From Thiohalocapsa sp. PB-PSB1 (GTDB lineage Bacteria; Pseudomonadota; Gammaproteobacteria; Chromatiales; Chromatiaceae), in the NCBI GenBank assembly GCA_016745215.1, contig CP050890.1:3348001-3412000 (forward strand): 64,000 nt of DNA, in the 5' to 3' direction. The notes under the pieces are model-generated. The model was not told where the DNA came from and searched no databases. It worked only from the letters and a program-made list of their open reading frames with translations. This document shows, in pieces, positions 9,007 through 18,250 of this stretch (position 1 is the first letter of the stretch; every line of letters starts with the position of its first letter). The position numbers and the translations under genes are program-made.

Positions 9007-9290
9007 CGCGAGGTGACGCGCTCTTGGTATTCTCTCATTGCCTCGGTTCGCGCCGTGCCGGGCTCTGGCGGGCTCGTCAGCGCCGCGAACAGCGCTTCTG
9101 CATCGTGGCCGCTGAGCACCATGCGTTCGTGGGCCTGCAGGGACTGATCGGCGGACAGCAGCGCGCTTTCGACGATAAAGGTGTTCAGCGTCCGGCCTTC
9201 GCGCTCAGCGGCATGCTGGATCTTGCGTTTTGCCTCGGCATCTAGGTGCAGGTCGATGCGCTCGGCTTCGGGGGTGGCAGGGTTGGTCAT
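9003..9290 (-). CDS. DUF1778 (TacA-type) antitoxin
   Basis: 95-residue ribbon-helix-helix antitoxin. The N-terminal half 'RIDLHLDAEAKRKIQHAA' then 'LNTFIVESALLSA' is the DUF1778 DNA-binding part; the C-terminal half binds the GNAT toxin. It lies directly upstream of, and overlaps by 4 bases, the toxin reading frame. TacA-type proteins repress their own operon with the toxin; with the toxin broken, this one may persist as a free repressor or as protection against related toxins. Confidence 0.85.
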   Translation of the reverse strand: MTNPATPEAERIDLHLDAEAKRKIQHAAEREGRTLNTFIVESALLSADQSLQAHERMVLSGHDAEALFAALTSPPEPGTARTEAMREYQERVTSR

Positions 9291-9401
9291 CTGGAAGAGC
9301 CCTGGTGTTGGATAAACTGAAATTATAAGTCAGACCGCGGAAATGGGAGGAAACGAGCACAAGCCGGGGTCACGAGACAAGCCGCGAGACAGAGAGGGGG
9401 C

Positions 9402-9417
9402 GGGGTCAGGTCTTGTT
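9402..9417 (+). repeat. RAYT-linked GGGGTCAGGTCTTGTT repeat, third copy
   Basis: Exact third copy of the word seen at 8237 and 8321; it abuts the hairpin element at 9438-9690. Confidence 0.5.
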
Positions 9418-9488
9418 CCGGGATACCTCAGGGGATACCTCCAGACCTCCCGGAAAGGCTAGAAAACCGCCTCGATTTTTGGACAGTC

Positions 9489-9571
<83 letters not shown>

Positions 9572-9697
9572 GACGACGGCAACGATCTTGAAATCCGCCG
9601 GCATCGTCGAGGCGAATTGTCCAATTATCGACGAGTTCGCAGATATATCAGCTGGTTGGGCGCCTCGAAAATTCCGATTCCGGGAGGTCTGACCTCA

Positions 9698-9715
9698 GGG
9701 ACAGACCACGTTTTT
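9698..9715 (+). repeat. RAYT-linked GGGACAGACCACGTTTTT repeat
   Basis: Second copy of the word at 7546, again about 50 bases ahead of a RAYT start codon (here a truncated gene). Confidence 0.6.
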
Positions 9716-9762
9716 CGGCTAAGATGCCGGTGTTCGTTCGCCTGTTGCTGACCCGGATCGCC

Positions 9763-9803
9763 ATGCCCCGGCGCGCCCGATTCGCCGCCGGCTTCCATGT
9801 TTG
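9763..9803 (+). pseudogene. RAYT 5' stub
   Basis: MPRRARFAAGFHV, the first 13 codons of a RAYT gene closely matching the start of the gene at 7609 (MPRRPRVVAAGFPMHV), then the homology ends and unrelated sequence follows. Only the promoter repeat and start region survive. Confidence 0.6.
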
Positions 9804-9850
9804 TTCTTTTTGCAGGTGAACGGCCTTGCCGTTGGAGATGCGCACGCGAG

Positions 9851-10050
9851 ATGAAACTGCCCAACGGCGAACGGGCGAGGATCGGCGGCAAGCTGGAGGA
9901 CTAGGTGCTAAATCCCGAGCATGCCGAGGGCCGGCACAAGGCACGCCTGTTCTCGTCGAGGCTCGGTATCACGCGCGCGAACGCGCAGGTTCTGAGGCAG
10001 GCCCTGCTGGATGCCGCGGCCGCGTCGGACGCCGTGGCGGCGAAGGGTCA
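9851..10050 (+). pseudogene. DUF6883-like gene fragment with a nonsense codon
   Basis: Reads MKLPNGERARIGGKLED, then TAG at 9902-9904 where the family has Tyr, then 'LNPEHAEGRHKARLFSSRLG' and a helical 'VLRQALLDAAAASDAV'. The pattern K-L-x-D-Y-x-L-N-P-E-H-x-x-G-R-H-K-A-R-x-F is that of short DUF6883 proteins (about 110 aa, function unknown to me). The 3' end runs into the Rpn fragment without a stop, so this is a deletion chimera. Confidence 0.6.
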
Positions 10051-10058
10051 CTCCACGA

Positions 10059-10802
10059 CTGATGCTGGAGTTTCAGTCCACGGTGGATCGGCACATGGCG
10101 GTGCGGTTGCTGACCTATGTCGGACTGTTGTATCAAGACCTGCTGAAGGCCGGCGAGATCGGCCCCAGCGAGCCGTTGCCGCCGGTCTTGCCGATCGTCC
10201 TCTACAATGGCAGCGATGCCTGGACGGCGCAGACCAGCCTGCACGCGCTGTTGGCGCCGGAGGTTCCCGACGATCTGCTGTCCTGGCAGCCGGAGCTTCG
10301 CTATCTTGTGCTGGTGGAGCAAGGCTACGCGGATGCCGAACTGGCGGCGCAGCGCAACCTGGTGGCGGCCTTGTTCCGCTTGGAGCGCAGCCGCACGCCG
10401 GCGGATATCGAGCGGGTGCTGGCGAACCTCATCGACTGGCTCGCGGCACCGGAGCAGACCGATCTGCGCCGTGCCTTCGTCGTCTGGCTCAAGCGCGTGC
10501 TGCTGCCCGCGCGGGTGCCGGGCGCCGAGATCCCCAACATCAACAAATTGCAGGAGATGCGCGATATGCTTGCTGAACGAGTCAAGACCTGGACGGAGGA
10601 ATGGAAGGCGGAAGGGCTGCGCGAGGGCCGCAAGGCGGGCGAGGCCAAGTTGCTTCGCCGCCTACTCATGCGCCGCTTCGGCGAGCTGCCCGACTGGGTC
10701 GATGGCCGCCTGGGCGAGGCGGGGGAGGCCGAGCTGGAGGTATGGGCCGATCTGGTGCTGGACGCGGGTCGGCTCGAAGACGTCTTTGCCGACCGGCGCT
10801 AG
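10059..10802 (+). pseudogene. Rpn-family recombination-promoting nuclease, 5'-truncated
   Basis: The C-terminal ~245 residues of an Rpn/YhgA-like putative transposase nuclease (PD-(D/E)XK fold). It starts abruptly at 'LMLEFQSTVDRHMAVRLLTY', which is the second half of the nuclease core (the ExQ motif), and runs through to the DUF4351-like end 'LLRRLLMRRFGELPDWV'. The N-terminal ~100 residues, including the first catalytic Asp, are missing and replaced by the DUF6883 fragment. The open frame from 10011 adds only out-of-frame residues. Confidence 0.75.
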
Positions 10803-10845
10803 CTGCTCAGGGTCATGGCGCGGATCGGTCCCGGATCAGCCCGCG

Positions 10846-10873
10846 TAGGTTGGGATGAGGAACGAATCCCAAC
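10846..10873 (+). repeat. Left REP-like inverted repeat flanking RAYT
   Basis: 28-base unit with an internal dyad (GTTGGGAT / ATCCCAAC, 9-base loop). Its exact inverted copy is at 11486-11513, so the RAYT gene between them is bracketed by perfect 28-base inverted repeats. Confidence 0.8.
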
Positions 10874-10953
10874 ACAACCGTCACTCAATGCACGTATCGC
10901 TGTGCTTCGCTCCACCACCCGACCACCACGAACAAAAAGCGACATTGCACGAC

Positions 10954-11484
10954 ATGCGTTACCGCCGGGCATTGATCAAAGGCGCAACCTATTTCTTCAC
11001 GGTCAACCTGGCGGAACGGTCGAGTCGTCTGTTGGTGGACCGGGTCGCTGATCTGCGGGAGGTCGTGCGCGATGTTCGCGAGGCGCATCCGTTCGAAATC
11101 GTCGCTTGGGTTGTGTTGCCGGAGCATCTGCACGCGGTGTGGGCACTTCGGGAAGGCGACAGTGATTATCCGATGCGTTGGCGCCTGATCAAAGCCAATC
11201 TCTCGCGTCGGGTACCCAACGGCGAGCGGATTCGCGAAAGCCGACGCAGGAAGGGCGAGCGCGGCATCTGGCAAAGGCGATTTTGGGAGCATCTGATCCG
11301 GGATGAGTCGGATCTACAGCGGCATGTCGACTATGTGCATTACAATCCAGTCAAGCATGGCTATGTTCAGCGCGCCGTCGATTGGCGGTTTTCATCCTTT
11401 CACCGCGACCTTCGGCGTGGTTGGGTGACGGCCGAATGGGGCTATGTGGAAGATGTCGCAGGGGACTTTGGCGAGCGGCGGTGA
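10954..11484 (+). CDS. REP-associated tyrosine transposase (RAYT), second type
   Basis: 176-residue Y1 HUH transposase. Start at ATG 10954 (MRYRRALIKGATYFFTVNL); the longer frame from 10855 only translates the flanking repeat. Key features: 'VVLPEHLHAVWALREGDSDY' with the HUH pair, 'GIWQRRFWEHLIRDESDLQR', and 'HVDYVHYNPVKHGYV' with the catalytic Tyr at residue 127. Perfect inverted REP copies lie on both sides, the arrangement of a RAYT with its own substrates. It appears intact. A decayed paralogue is at 13811-14337. Confidence 0.9.
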   Translation: MRYRRALIKGATYFFTVNLAERSSRLLVDRVADLREVVRDVREAHPFEIVAWVVLPEHLHAVWALREGDSDYPMRWRLIKANLSRRVPNGERIRESRRRKGERGIWQRRFWEHLIRDESDLQRHVDYVHYNPVKHGYVQRAVDWRFSSFHRDLRRGWVTAEWGYVEDVAGDFGERR

Positions 11485-11485
11485 C

Positions 11486-11513
11486 GTTGGGATTCGTTCC
11501 TCATCCCAACCTA
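11486..11513 (-). repeat. Right REP-like inverted repeat flanking RAYT
   Basis: Exact inverted copy of 10846-10873, beginning two bases after the RAYT stop codon. Confidence 0.8.
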
Positions 11514-11834
11514 CGGGCTGGGTGGGCTGCGGGCCGTGCGGTAGATGAAGGCAACCTATCGCCAAGTGATTTCGGCGTACCTCCGGTTGATAGTAGAGAT
11601 GCGTGTTATCGGGGGCACGACATATGCATTTGGGGATGTCATCAACAGCAGAAACGTTGTCCGCCTCCCAATCTCAGTGATTGCATAGAGGAATGCGATC
11701 ATGATCTCGGTTGGTGTTTGTGGCGTATCCCTCCATGGCGATGGGAGTATTGGTTTACCTCGCGCGGTGCGCCCGTCAACACCTATAGGGAAGGGTGGGC
11801 GTTCCATACCGTAATTCCCATCTTTGTTCATTGA
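11514..11834 (+). pseudogene. Orphan RHS-type tip, phospholipase-A2-like
   Basis: An open frame with no start of its own, joined in frame to the repeat on its left, encodes about 105 residues: 'VPPVDSRDACYRGHDICIWG', then 'CHQQQKRC' and 'DCIEECDHDLGWC'. The D-x-C-x-x-x-H-D-x-C arrangement with further cysteines is the active-site layout of secreted phospholipase-A2-like domains, which occur as RHS C-terminal tips. A stop at 11832-11834 is followed 11 bases later by a secreted protein gene, the usual tip-then-immunity order. It is therefore a displaced toxin tip without an RHS carrier. Catalytic His-Asp is present; the family assignment is from pattern only. Confidence 0.6.
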
Positions 11835-11845
11835 GGTGGAGGAGT

Positions 11846-12649
11846 ATGCATTTCCTGGATATTTTTTGGCCACTCCGAGTTATTCCGGTTTTGCTGCCGT
11901 TATCAGTTCCCTTGTCTGCGATGGCTGACGAGATCGTCCTATGTAGTGGTGGCAGCATATCTTTCTCCAATGTTAATGGGGATTTCCAGGTGACCGCAGT
12001 TAATGATCGGGAAAGGGTGGTCGCGTGGGAGACCGGCGAAAAGCGGATCTTACCGACACGGCGGCGCGAACGTTGGAACGGTTCTTTAGGTCTGGTGTAT
12101 CCCGGCGGGGATGAGGATATCCATGTTGTCTATGAGGAGGGAATGCAATTCTTCAGTTCTTTAGAGGACGCGCAAAACTGGATTTTCTGGCGGAATGACC
12201 AGATGAGTTATGTCGCGAATGAAGGCGGCATAGTTGTAGGTGGTTACACGGTTCCTAATGATGAAGGCGGCAGCGTTGCGGCTGTCCTTCTGCAAGTGTG
12301 GCAGTTTGTCATAGATTCGAAAGTGCCAGACAGTTTTCGGCTTTCGACGAGTGACGGAGAGGCATCGGGGCCAGGAATTGAGCTAGAAGGCGAGGTTTGT
12401 GCCATGCGCGGGCGAAGCGACCTACAAAAAGCTAGCCGGGGCAAGTGGATCAACGGGCGTTTCTTTTCGGGCAAGGTGTTGGATTTGCTTGCCGAGACGA
12501 GAGCTACGATTGCTGATGTTGAGAGATGCATCGAACACGGAATCCGCGCGCCGCACGGACAGTTTGAATCCTGTACTTGGGTAGGTGAGCCATTCCTGTG
12601 GGTTATGTTCGACGATTCCGGCCGAGTGCTTATGGCCGGAGTGCGCTGA
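11846..12649 (+). CDS. Exported putative immunity protein for the PLA2-like tip
   Basis: 267-residue protein with a clear Sec signal (PLRVIPVLLPLSVPLSAMADE); AGGTGGAGG lies 4-12 bases before ATG 11846. The mature part is beta-rich with few distinctive motifs (GGSISFSN, WIFWRNDQMSYV, FESCTWVGEPFLWVMFDD) and I do not recognise the family. A phospholipase tip would act on membranes from the periplasm, so an exported immunity protein fits. Two cysteines (in VLCSGG and GEVCAM) and two near the C-terminus could form disulfides. Confidence 0.55.
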   Translation: MHFLDIFWPLRVIPVLLPLSVPLSAMADEIVLCSGGSISFSNVNGDFQVTAVNDRERVVAWETGEKRILPTRRRERWNGSLGLVYPGGDEDIHVVYEEGMQFFSSLEDAQNWIFWRNDQMSYVANEGGIVVGGYTVPNDEGGSVAAVLLQVWQFVIDSKVPDSFRLSTSDGEASGPGIELEGEVCAMRGRSDLQKASRGKWINGRFFSGKVLDLLAETRATIADVERCIEHGIRAPHGQFESCTWVGEPFLWVMFDDSGRVLMAGVR

Positions 12650-12659
12650 GGGAAACAGA

Positions 12660-12772
12660 GCGAGGGGCGGGGTCAAGCGAGGGGCGGGGTCAGGGAATAG
12701 GGGACAGACCACGTTTTTTGGAATAGGGGACTGGAATAGGGGACTGGAATAGGGGACAGACCACGTTTTTTT
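12660..12772 (+). repeat. Repeat cluster: GAGGGGCGGGGTCA and GGGACAGACCACGTTTTTT copies
   Basis: Two GAGGGGCGGGGTCA units, then GGAATAGGGGACAGACCACG twice (12700 and 12752) separated by tandem GGAATAGGGGACT units. This is the densest copy number of the RAYT-linked words and precedes the RAYT gene at 12981. Confidence 0.65.
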
Positions 12773-12913
12773 CGTGTACGGATTCGGCAGCCGCATTTTT
12801 TCGTTCCCGCGACTTGTCCTTGCGAGTTAAGACTGATGAAAGGGTCACAGGTCACGGGTCACGCGGTTAGGTTTTGTCCCTTGCCCGTCGCCGCGGTAGC
12901 CGGGTAGGGCGAT

Positions 12914-12968
12914 AATGAATTACGGTGACAGAATTACGGTGACAGTTTACTAAATGCACTAAATCTGT
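12914..12968 (+). repeat. GAATTACGGTGACAG direct repeat and CTGTCAC dyad
   Basis: GAATTACGGTGACAG occurs twice in tandem (12916, 12931) followed by TTTACTAAAT and AAATCTGTCACG. GTGACAG and CTGTCAC form an inverted pair just before the RAYT start, a typical REP substrate position. Confidence 0.55.
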
Positions 12969-12980
12969 CACGCTGTTGGC

Positions 12981-13574
12981 ATGGCACGCTTACCTCGAAT
13001 TGCTATCCCCGGTTTGCCCCACCATGTCACCCAACGTGGAAACCGGCGCAGTCGAGTCTTCTTTGAAGAAGTGGACTATGCGCTCTACCTTGATCTTCTC
13101 GGCGAAGCGTCGCGCAGGGCCAAGACGGAGATCTGGTGCTACTGTCTCATGCCCAATCATGTTCATCTTGTTGCGGTGCCCTCCGATAAAGACGGTTTGC
13201 GCGAAAGCTTCGCCGATGCGCATCGGCGCTATACTGGTTATGTCAATGCGCGCATGAGAGCGACAGGTCATTTATGGCAAGGGCGCTTCGGATCGGTGGC
13301 GATGGACGAAGTGCATTTGTTCCATGCGGTGCGCTACGTGTCTCTCAATCCCGTGCGAGCCAAGCTTGTGCAGCAGGCACAGGACTGGCGGTGGTCGAGT
13401 GTCGCCGCTCATCTCTCGGGCAAAGACGATACATTGGTAACGGTTGCGCCCATTCTCGAACGCTTCGGAGACTTTGCTGCCCTCCTTGGTCAAGGCACCG
13501 AGGACGAAGCGGGATTCATGGGAAATGGGGACAGACCACGTTTTCCCCAAGATCCTGGGCCGTATCGAGCCTGA
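12981..13574 (+). CDS. REP-associated tyrosine transposase (RAYT), third type, altered C-terminus
   Basis: 197 residues. 'MARLPRIAIPGLPHHVTQRG' is the standard RAYT opening; 'CYCLMPNHVHLVAV' holds the HUH pair and 'AVRYVSLNPVRAKLV' the catalytic Tyr; 'WRWSSVAAHLSGKDD' follows. After about residue 180 the normal RAYT ending is replaced by GNGDRPRFPQDPGPYRA, which is encoded by a GGGACAGACCACGTTTT repeat copy (13527-13544). The catalytic core is complete, so activity is possible, but the protein is truncated relative to the family (about 220-230 aa). Confidence 0.85.
   Translation: MARLPRIAIPGLPHHVTQRGNRRSRVFFEEVDYALYLDLLGEASRRAKTEIWCYCLMPNHVHLVAVPSDKDGLRESFADAHRRYTGYVNARMRATGHLWQGRFGSVAMDEVHLFHAVRYVSLNPVRAKLVQQAQDWRWSSVAAHLSGKDDTLVTVAPILERFGDFAALLGQGTEDEAGFMGNGDRPRFPQDPGPYRA
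13527..13544 (+). repeat. RAYT-linked repeat inside the RAYT 3' end
   Basis: GGGACAGACCACGTTTT copy inserted in the coding end of the RAYT gene; see that entry. Confidence 0.6.
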
Positions 13575-13707
13575 TATTGAGAAGACCTGGTAGCCAGCCT
13601 GTTCGAGAACGAGAACCGCGCACAGAGGGGCATCGGTCTGCTGGAAGCGGGCACCCGCGAACAAGTGCAATAGCGAGGACGCGGGCGGTGGTGCGTGGAA
13701 GCCCGCG

Positions 13708-13735
13708 TAGGTTGGGATGAGGAACGAATCCCAAC
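13708..13735 (+). repeat. Left REP-like repeat of the decayed RAYT
   Basis: Identical to 10846-10873. With 14339-14365 it brackets a second, decayed copy of the same RAYT unit. Confidence 0.8.
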
Positions 13736-13810
13736 AGTCACTCAATGCACGTATCGCTGTGGTACGCTCCACCACCCAACCACCACGAACATAAAACGAC
13801 ATTGCACGAC

Positions 13811-14337
13811 ATGCGTTAACGCCGGGCATTGATCAAAGGCGCAATCGATTTCTTCACGGTCAACCTGGCGGAACGGTCGAGTTGTCTGCTGGTGGACCGG
13901 GTCGCTGATCTGCGGGAGGTCGTACGCGATGTTTGCCGGGCGCATCCGTTCGAGATCGTCGCTTGGGTCGTTTTGCCGGAGCATCTGCACGCGGTCTGGG
14001 CTCTCCCGGAAGACGACAGCGATTATCCGATGCGTTGGCGCTTGATCAAGGCAAATTTCTCTCGTCGGATCCCCGGCGGCGAGCGGCGTCGCGCGAGCCG
14101 GCGCAAGAAGGGCGAGGGGGGCATCTGGCAGAGGCGATTCTGGGAGCACTTGATCCGGGATGATCGGGATCTTCAACGGCATGTCGATGATGTGCATGAC
14201 AATCCGGTGAAGCATGGTGATGTCCAACGAGCCATCGATTGGCGGTTTTCATCCTTTCACCGGGATCTTCAGCATGGGTGACGGCCGAATGGGGCTGTGT
14301 GGATAATGTCGAAGGGGACTTTGGGGAGCGACGGTGA
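13811..14337 (+). pseudogene. Decayed RAYT copy (paralogue of 10954-11484)
   Basis: Nearly collinear with the RAYT at 10954 but dead three ways: codon 3 is TAA (13817) instead of TAC; the catalytic segment reads 'HVDDVHDNPVKHGDV' where the intact copy has Tyr at each of the three changed positions; and a 4-base deletion near 14276 shifts the frame to an early TGA. The HUH segment 'LPEHLHAVWALPEDDSDY' is retained. All three Tyr-to-Asp changes are T-to-G at the first codon base within 33 bases. Confidence 0.85.
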
Positions 14338-14338
14338 T

Positions 14339-14365
14339 GTTGGGATTCGTTCCTCATCCCAACCT
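14339..14365 (-). repeat. Right REP-like repeat of the decayed RAYT
   Basis: Inverted copy of 13708-13734, identical over 27 bases. Confidence 0.8.
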
Positions 14366-14370
14366 GCGCG

Positions 14371-14465
14371 CTCAACACGATAACCAGATATGCCCTTTTG
14401 TTTTTGGTGTGTGAGTGCTGGCCCTAAACGAAAGGGACAGCTTTGATGTCACGTGAGAGGACTAT
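14371..14465 (+). repeat. 95-base dispersed repeat, copy A
   Basis: Shares about 85-90% identity with 31833-31927, with a fully identical core (CAGATATGCCCTTTTGTTTT onward for 34 bases) ending in GTCACGTGAGAGG. In this copy it leads into the region upstream of RHS2. The nature (element end, leader or promoter) is unknown. Confidence 0.7.
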
Positions 14466-17400
14466 AGATCCTTCCGAAATGTCTACCCATTGGTTTATCG
14501 ATATGATGGACATCGGCAGCAGCAACCCCGCCACGACCGTATTTTCACTTGCACGGATGGGGCTGCTTCAAGGAACAGATTGCTGCCAGATTGCTGGAGA
14601 ACTCGGTACTCTCAAGTACAATGGAAGATGCAATGAAAACCCGCACCGGCGTCCGGGTGCCGCCGGCAAGGCATTTGCTGGCCGTTCTGCTGGTAGCCCT
14701 GCTCACCCTCGGCGCCGCCCCCTTCGCCCCCGCTTGGCTGATCCCGCCCGCCGCCGCCCACGACTTCGGCGGCAACAGTGACCCGGACGACGGAGACGAA
14801 GACCCGGACGACGACCCGTCGTGCCAGGAGCGCTGTTGTGACGAGGGCAGCAGCGGCGACCCGGTGTCCCTGCTCGACGGCGCCGAGCGCCCCAGCTTCA
14901 CCGATCTCGTCGCCGGCGAGCTCTACCCGATCCGCCTCGTACGCCACTACGACAACCAATCGACCTACGACAGCCCGCTCGGCTACGGCTGGGCCTTCAG
15001 CCACGACCGGCGCCTGTTCGAATACCCCGACGGCAGCGTCCTGATGCGCCGCACCTGCGGCCACCGCGACCTGTTCGAATACACCGGCGGCGCCTACGTC
15101 ACCCCGCCCGACGCTGTGCGCGGGCAGCTCGCCGAGCATCCCGACGGCAGCTTCAGCTACCGCTACTACGACGGCGCGCTCGACCGATACGACGCCGAAG
15201 GCCGCCTCGTCGCCGAGATCGCGGCCGACGGCAACCGCCACGAGCTGCTCTACGCCGACGCCGACGGCGACGGGCGCCCCGACAAATACCCGCTCATCGG
15301 CACCTCTCCGCGCGCCGTCGATCCCGATGCCCCGATGGTCGTCGCCTACGTCTACCGGCTCGCCCGTATCCAAGAGCGCGCCGCCGACGGCAGCCTCACC
15401 GGCCGCTACATCGACTTCGTCTACGACGAGGCCACCGGCCGGCTGCTCTCCGCCACCGCCGACGACGGTCGCAGCGTCGGCTACACCCATGACAGCCATG
15501 CCGGCAGCACCCGCGGCAACCTCGTCGAAGTCCAGGGCCTCGCCGGCATCGTCTCCAGCTACGGCTACGCAGACTGGCTCGACGAGGCCGCCGGCACCCT
15601 GCGCGACGCCCACAACCTCACCCACATGCAGCATGCCCAGGGCGAGATCGAAGTCGTCAACAGCTACGACGCCCAGGATCGCGTCATCCGTCAGACCCGC
15701 GGCCTCAAGGTCCTGACCTTCAACTACAGCAATCCGCGCATCCAGGTCCCGGTCACCGAGACTATCGCCGCCCCCGACGGCAGCGTCCTGCACACCGCCA
15801 CCACCACCTACAACTACGACAGCGACGGCTTCATCACCCGCATCACCGACGCGCTGGGCAACCAGACCCGCTACAGCTACAACAGCGCCAAGCGCCGCAC
15901 CCGCGTCGAGTACTGGGACAGAAGCAGCGGCAGCCTCGTGCTGCGCAGCGCCACCGACTACGCCTACAACGCCCAAGGCGACCGCATCCGCGCCACCACC
16001 GTCCTGTCCGCCGACGAGAGCCTCATCCAAAGCTGGCGCTACGACCAAGGCTGGGTCGTCTGCGAGCAGCGCGTCTCCACCGCCCACCCCGGAGACATCT
16101 TCCGCACCGCCTACCAACTCGGCTACGACGGCGACGGCGTCCCGGTCAACATCCAATCGGTCTCCCGGCTCGTCACCGCCACCACCACCAACGACACCGA
16201 CGGCGCGCTCACCTGCGCCGACGGCGCGAGCGGCGATTGGCAGACCACCCAATACAGCTACGACGCCAAACAGCGCCTCATCGCCACCACGCTGCCCGAC
16301 GGCGTGCAGCTCATCAACGACTACGACGGCGACGACCTCAAGGTCAGCGCCACCTACTTCCGCGACACCGACGGCACCGACCTGCCGCAGCTGGCCCAGA
16401 CCTTCGACTATGACGACCAAGGCAACCTCACCGACCTCTGGGATGCCAAGGACAACTACACCCAGACGACCTACGACGCCAAAGGCCGTGTCACCGTCGT
16501 CACCAATGCTCTGGGCGAGCAGACCCTCTACACCTACACCGCCGACAACCTCACGCAGATTGAAGTCGGCCATACCGCCGCGGACGGCGAAGGCCAAGTC
16601 ACCAAATTCATCTACGACGGCGACAACAACCTCATCGAGATCCAGCGCAAGGACGACGCCGGCGACTTCCTCACCTTCGAGACCTACAGCTACGACAGCG
16701 CCGGCAACCGCCTCAGCGTCACCGACGCCGAAAACCGCACCACCGGCTTCGGCTACGACGCCCTGGGCCGTCTCGCCAGCACCACCGACGCCCTCGGCAA
16801 CACGACCGCCTTCGCCTATGACAGCGGCGGCAACCTCACCAAGACCACCGACGCGCTGCTCCGAGAGACGCGCCACATCTACGACCCGCTCGACCGGCTC
16901 ATCCGAACCGAGCAGACGGGCATCGACCCGCCAGCGATTACCCGCATGGCCTACAACGCCGCGGGCAACGTCCTCGCCGTCACCGACGCCAACGGCAACA
17001 CCACCAGCTTCACCTACGACGGCCTTTCGCGGCAGCTCACCGAGACCAAGCCCCTGGGGCAGACGCAGACCTATGTCTATGACAGTCGCGACCGGCTCGA
17101 CTACCGCCTCAACGCCCGCGGCCACAGGATCGACTACAGCTACGCCCCCTGGGGCCCGGTGACCCGCGAGGAGGTCTACAACCCCGACAACACCACCGGC
17201 ATTCCCGACGAGACCATCACCTACGCCCACGATGCCAACGGCAACCTCGCCGAGACCGCCTACGACGCGGTGCAGCCGCTCACCGAGCCGCTCTACGTCA
17301 TCACCTACGACGCCCTCGACCGCGAGGACGTGCGCACCGTCGGCTACATCCCCAGTATCACCGTCACGCTCGACCACGACTACGACCGCTACGGCAACCG

Positions 17401-18250
17401 CAGTCGGCTCACCGTTGACGACGGCCAAGTCCTAGTTAATGACTACGCCTACGACAAGCTCGACCGCCTAACCCAGGCTATCCTGCCCGGCAGTCAGGTG
17501 TTCACGCTCGATTACTATGCGAACGACGACCGTCGCACCATCGATCATCCCAACGGCGTCGCCACCGCGTACGTCTACCGCCCCAACGGCCCTGTCGAGT
17601 CCATAACCATCACCAAAAGCACCGGTGAGCTGATCGAGCAGTTCGCCTACACCTACGATGCCGTGCGTAACGTCGCGACGATGTCCGATGGAGATGGAAC
17701 CCACGGCTACCAGTACGATGGACTGGACAGGCTTACGGATGCGACGCATCCGCCTGGCATCGGCCTTCCTGAGGTTGAGAACTTTGCCTATGATAAGGTT
17801 GGGAATCGGGAGGATGCAGATAATCCGAATGATTGGCAATACAATGCAAATAATCAGCTTGTGGATTCTCCGCTAGGTGCATTTCTATTCGATGAAGATG
17901 GTGGTCAGCTAAGCTATCCTGGCGGCGGAGCAGGCACTTTTGATGGCTTTAATAGGCTTGCGGCCTACAGTGGAGAGAGCCTTCTGTCGACCTTCTCTTA
18001 TGACCCATTCGGTGAGCGTGTTGCTCAGGAGACCGACGAGGTTGGGGTGCATTACCTGTGGCTGAGCGGGAGGTTGATCGCCGAGTATGATGGATTTGGT
18101 CAGCGCGAGAAGGGTTACTATTACTTGCCCGGCGATGCCTCTCCCCTCTTTGTTTCGGACCGGAATGGACAATACAGTGTGAACTTAGACCGTTTGGGAA
18201 CGCCGCGATCATTGATCAGAATTTCGTCACAGGAAGTTGTCTGGAGGCTC

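Noticed and set aside
11382..11513. Upstream extension of the PLA2-like tip frame into the RAYT gene
   Set aside because: It reads the RAYT end and its REP repeat in another frame; the tip itself begins after the repeat.
14612..17428. 938-codon open frame on the minus strand opposite RHS2 (and 483 codons at 2971-4422 opposite RHS1)
   Set aside because: Composition is almost only V, G, A, D, E; it is the antisense shadow of the repetitive, GC-rich YD-repeat codons and has no domain.
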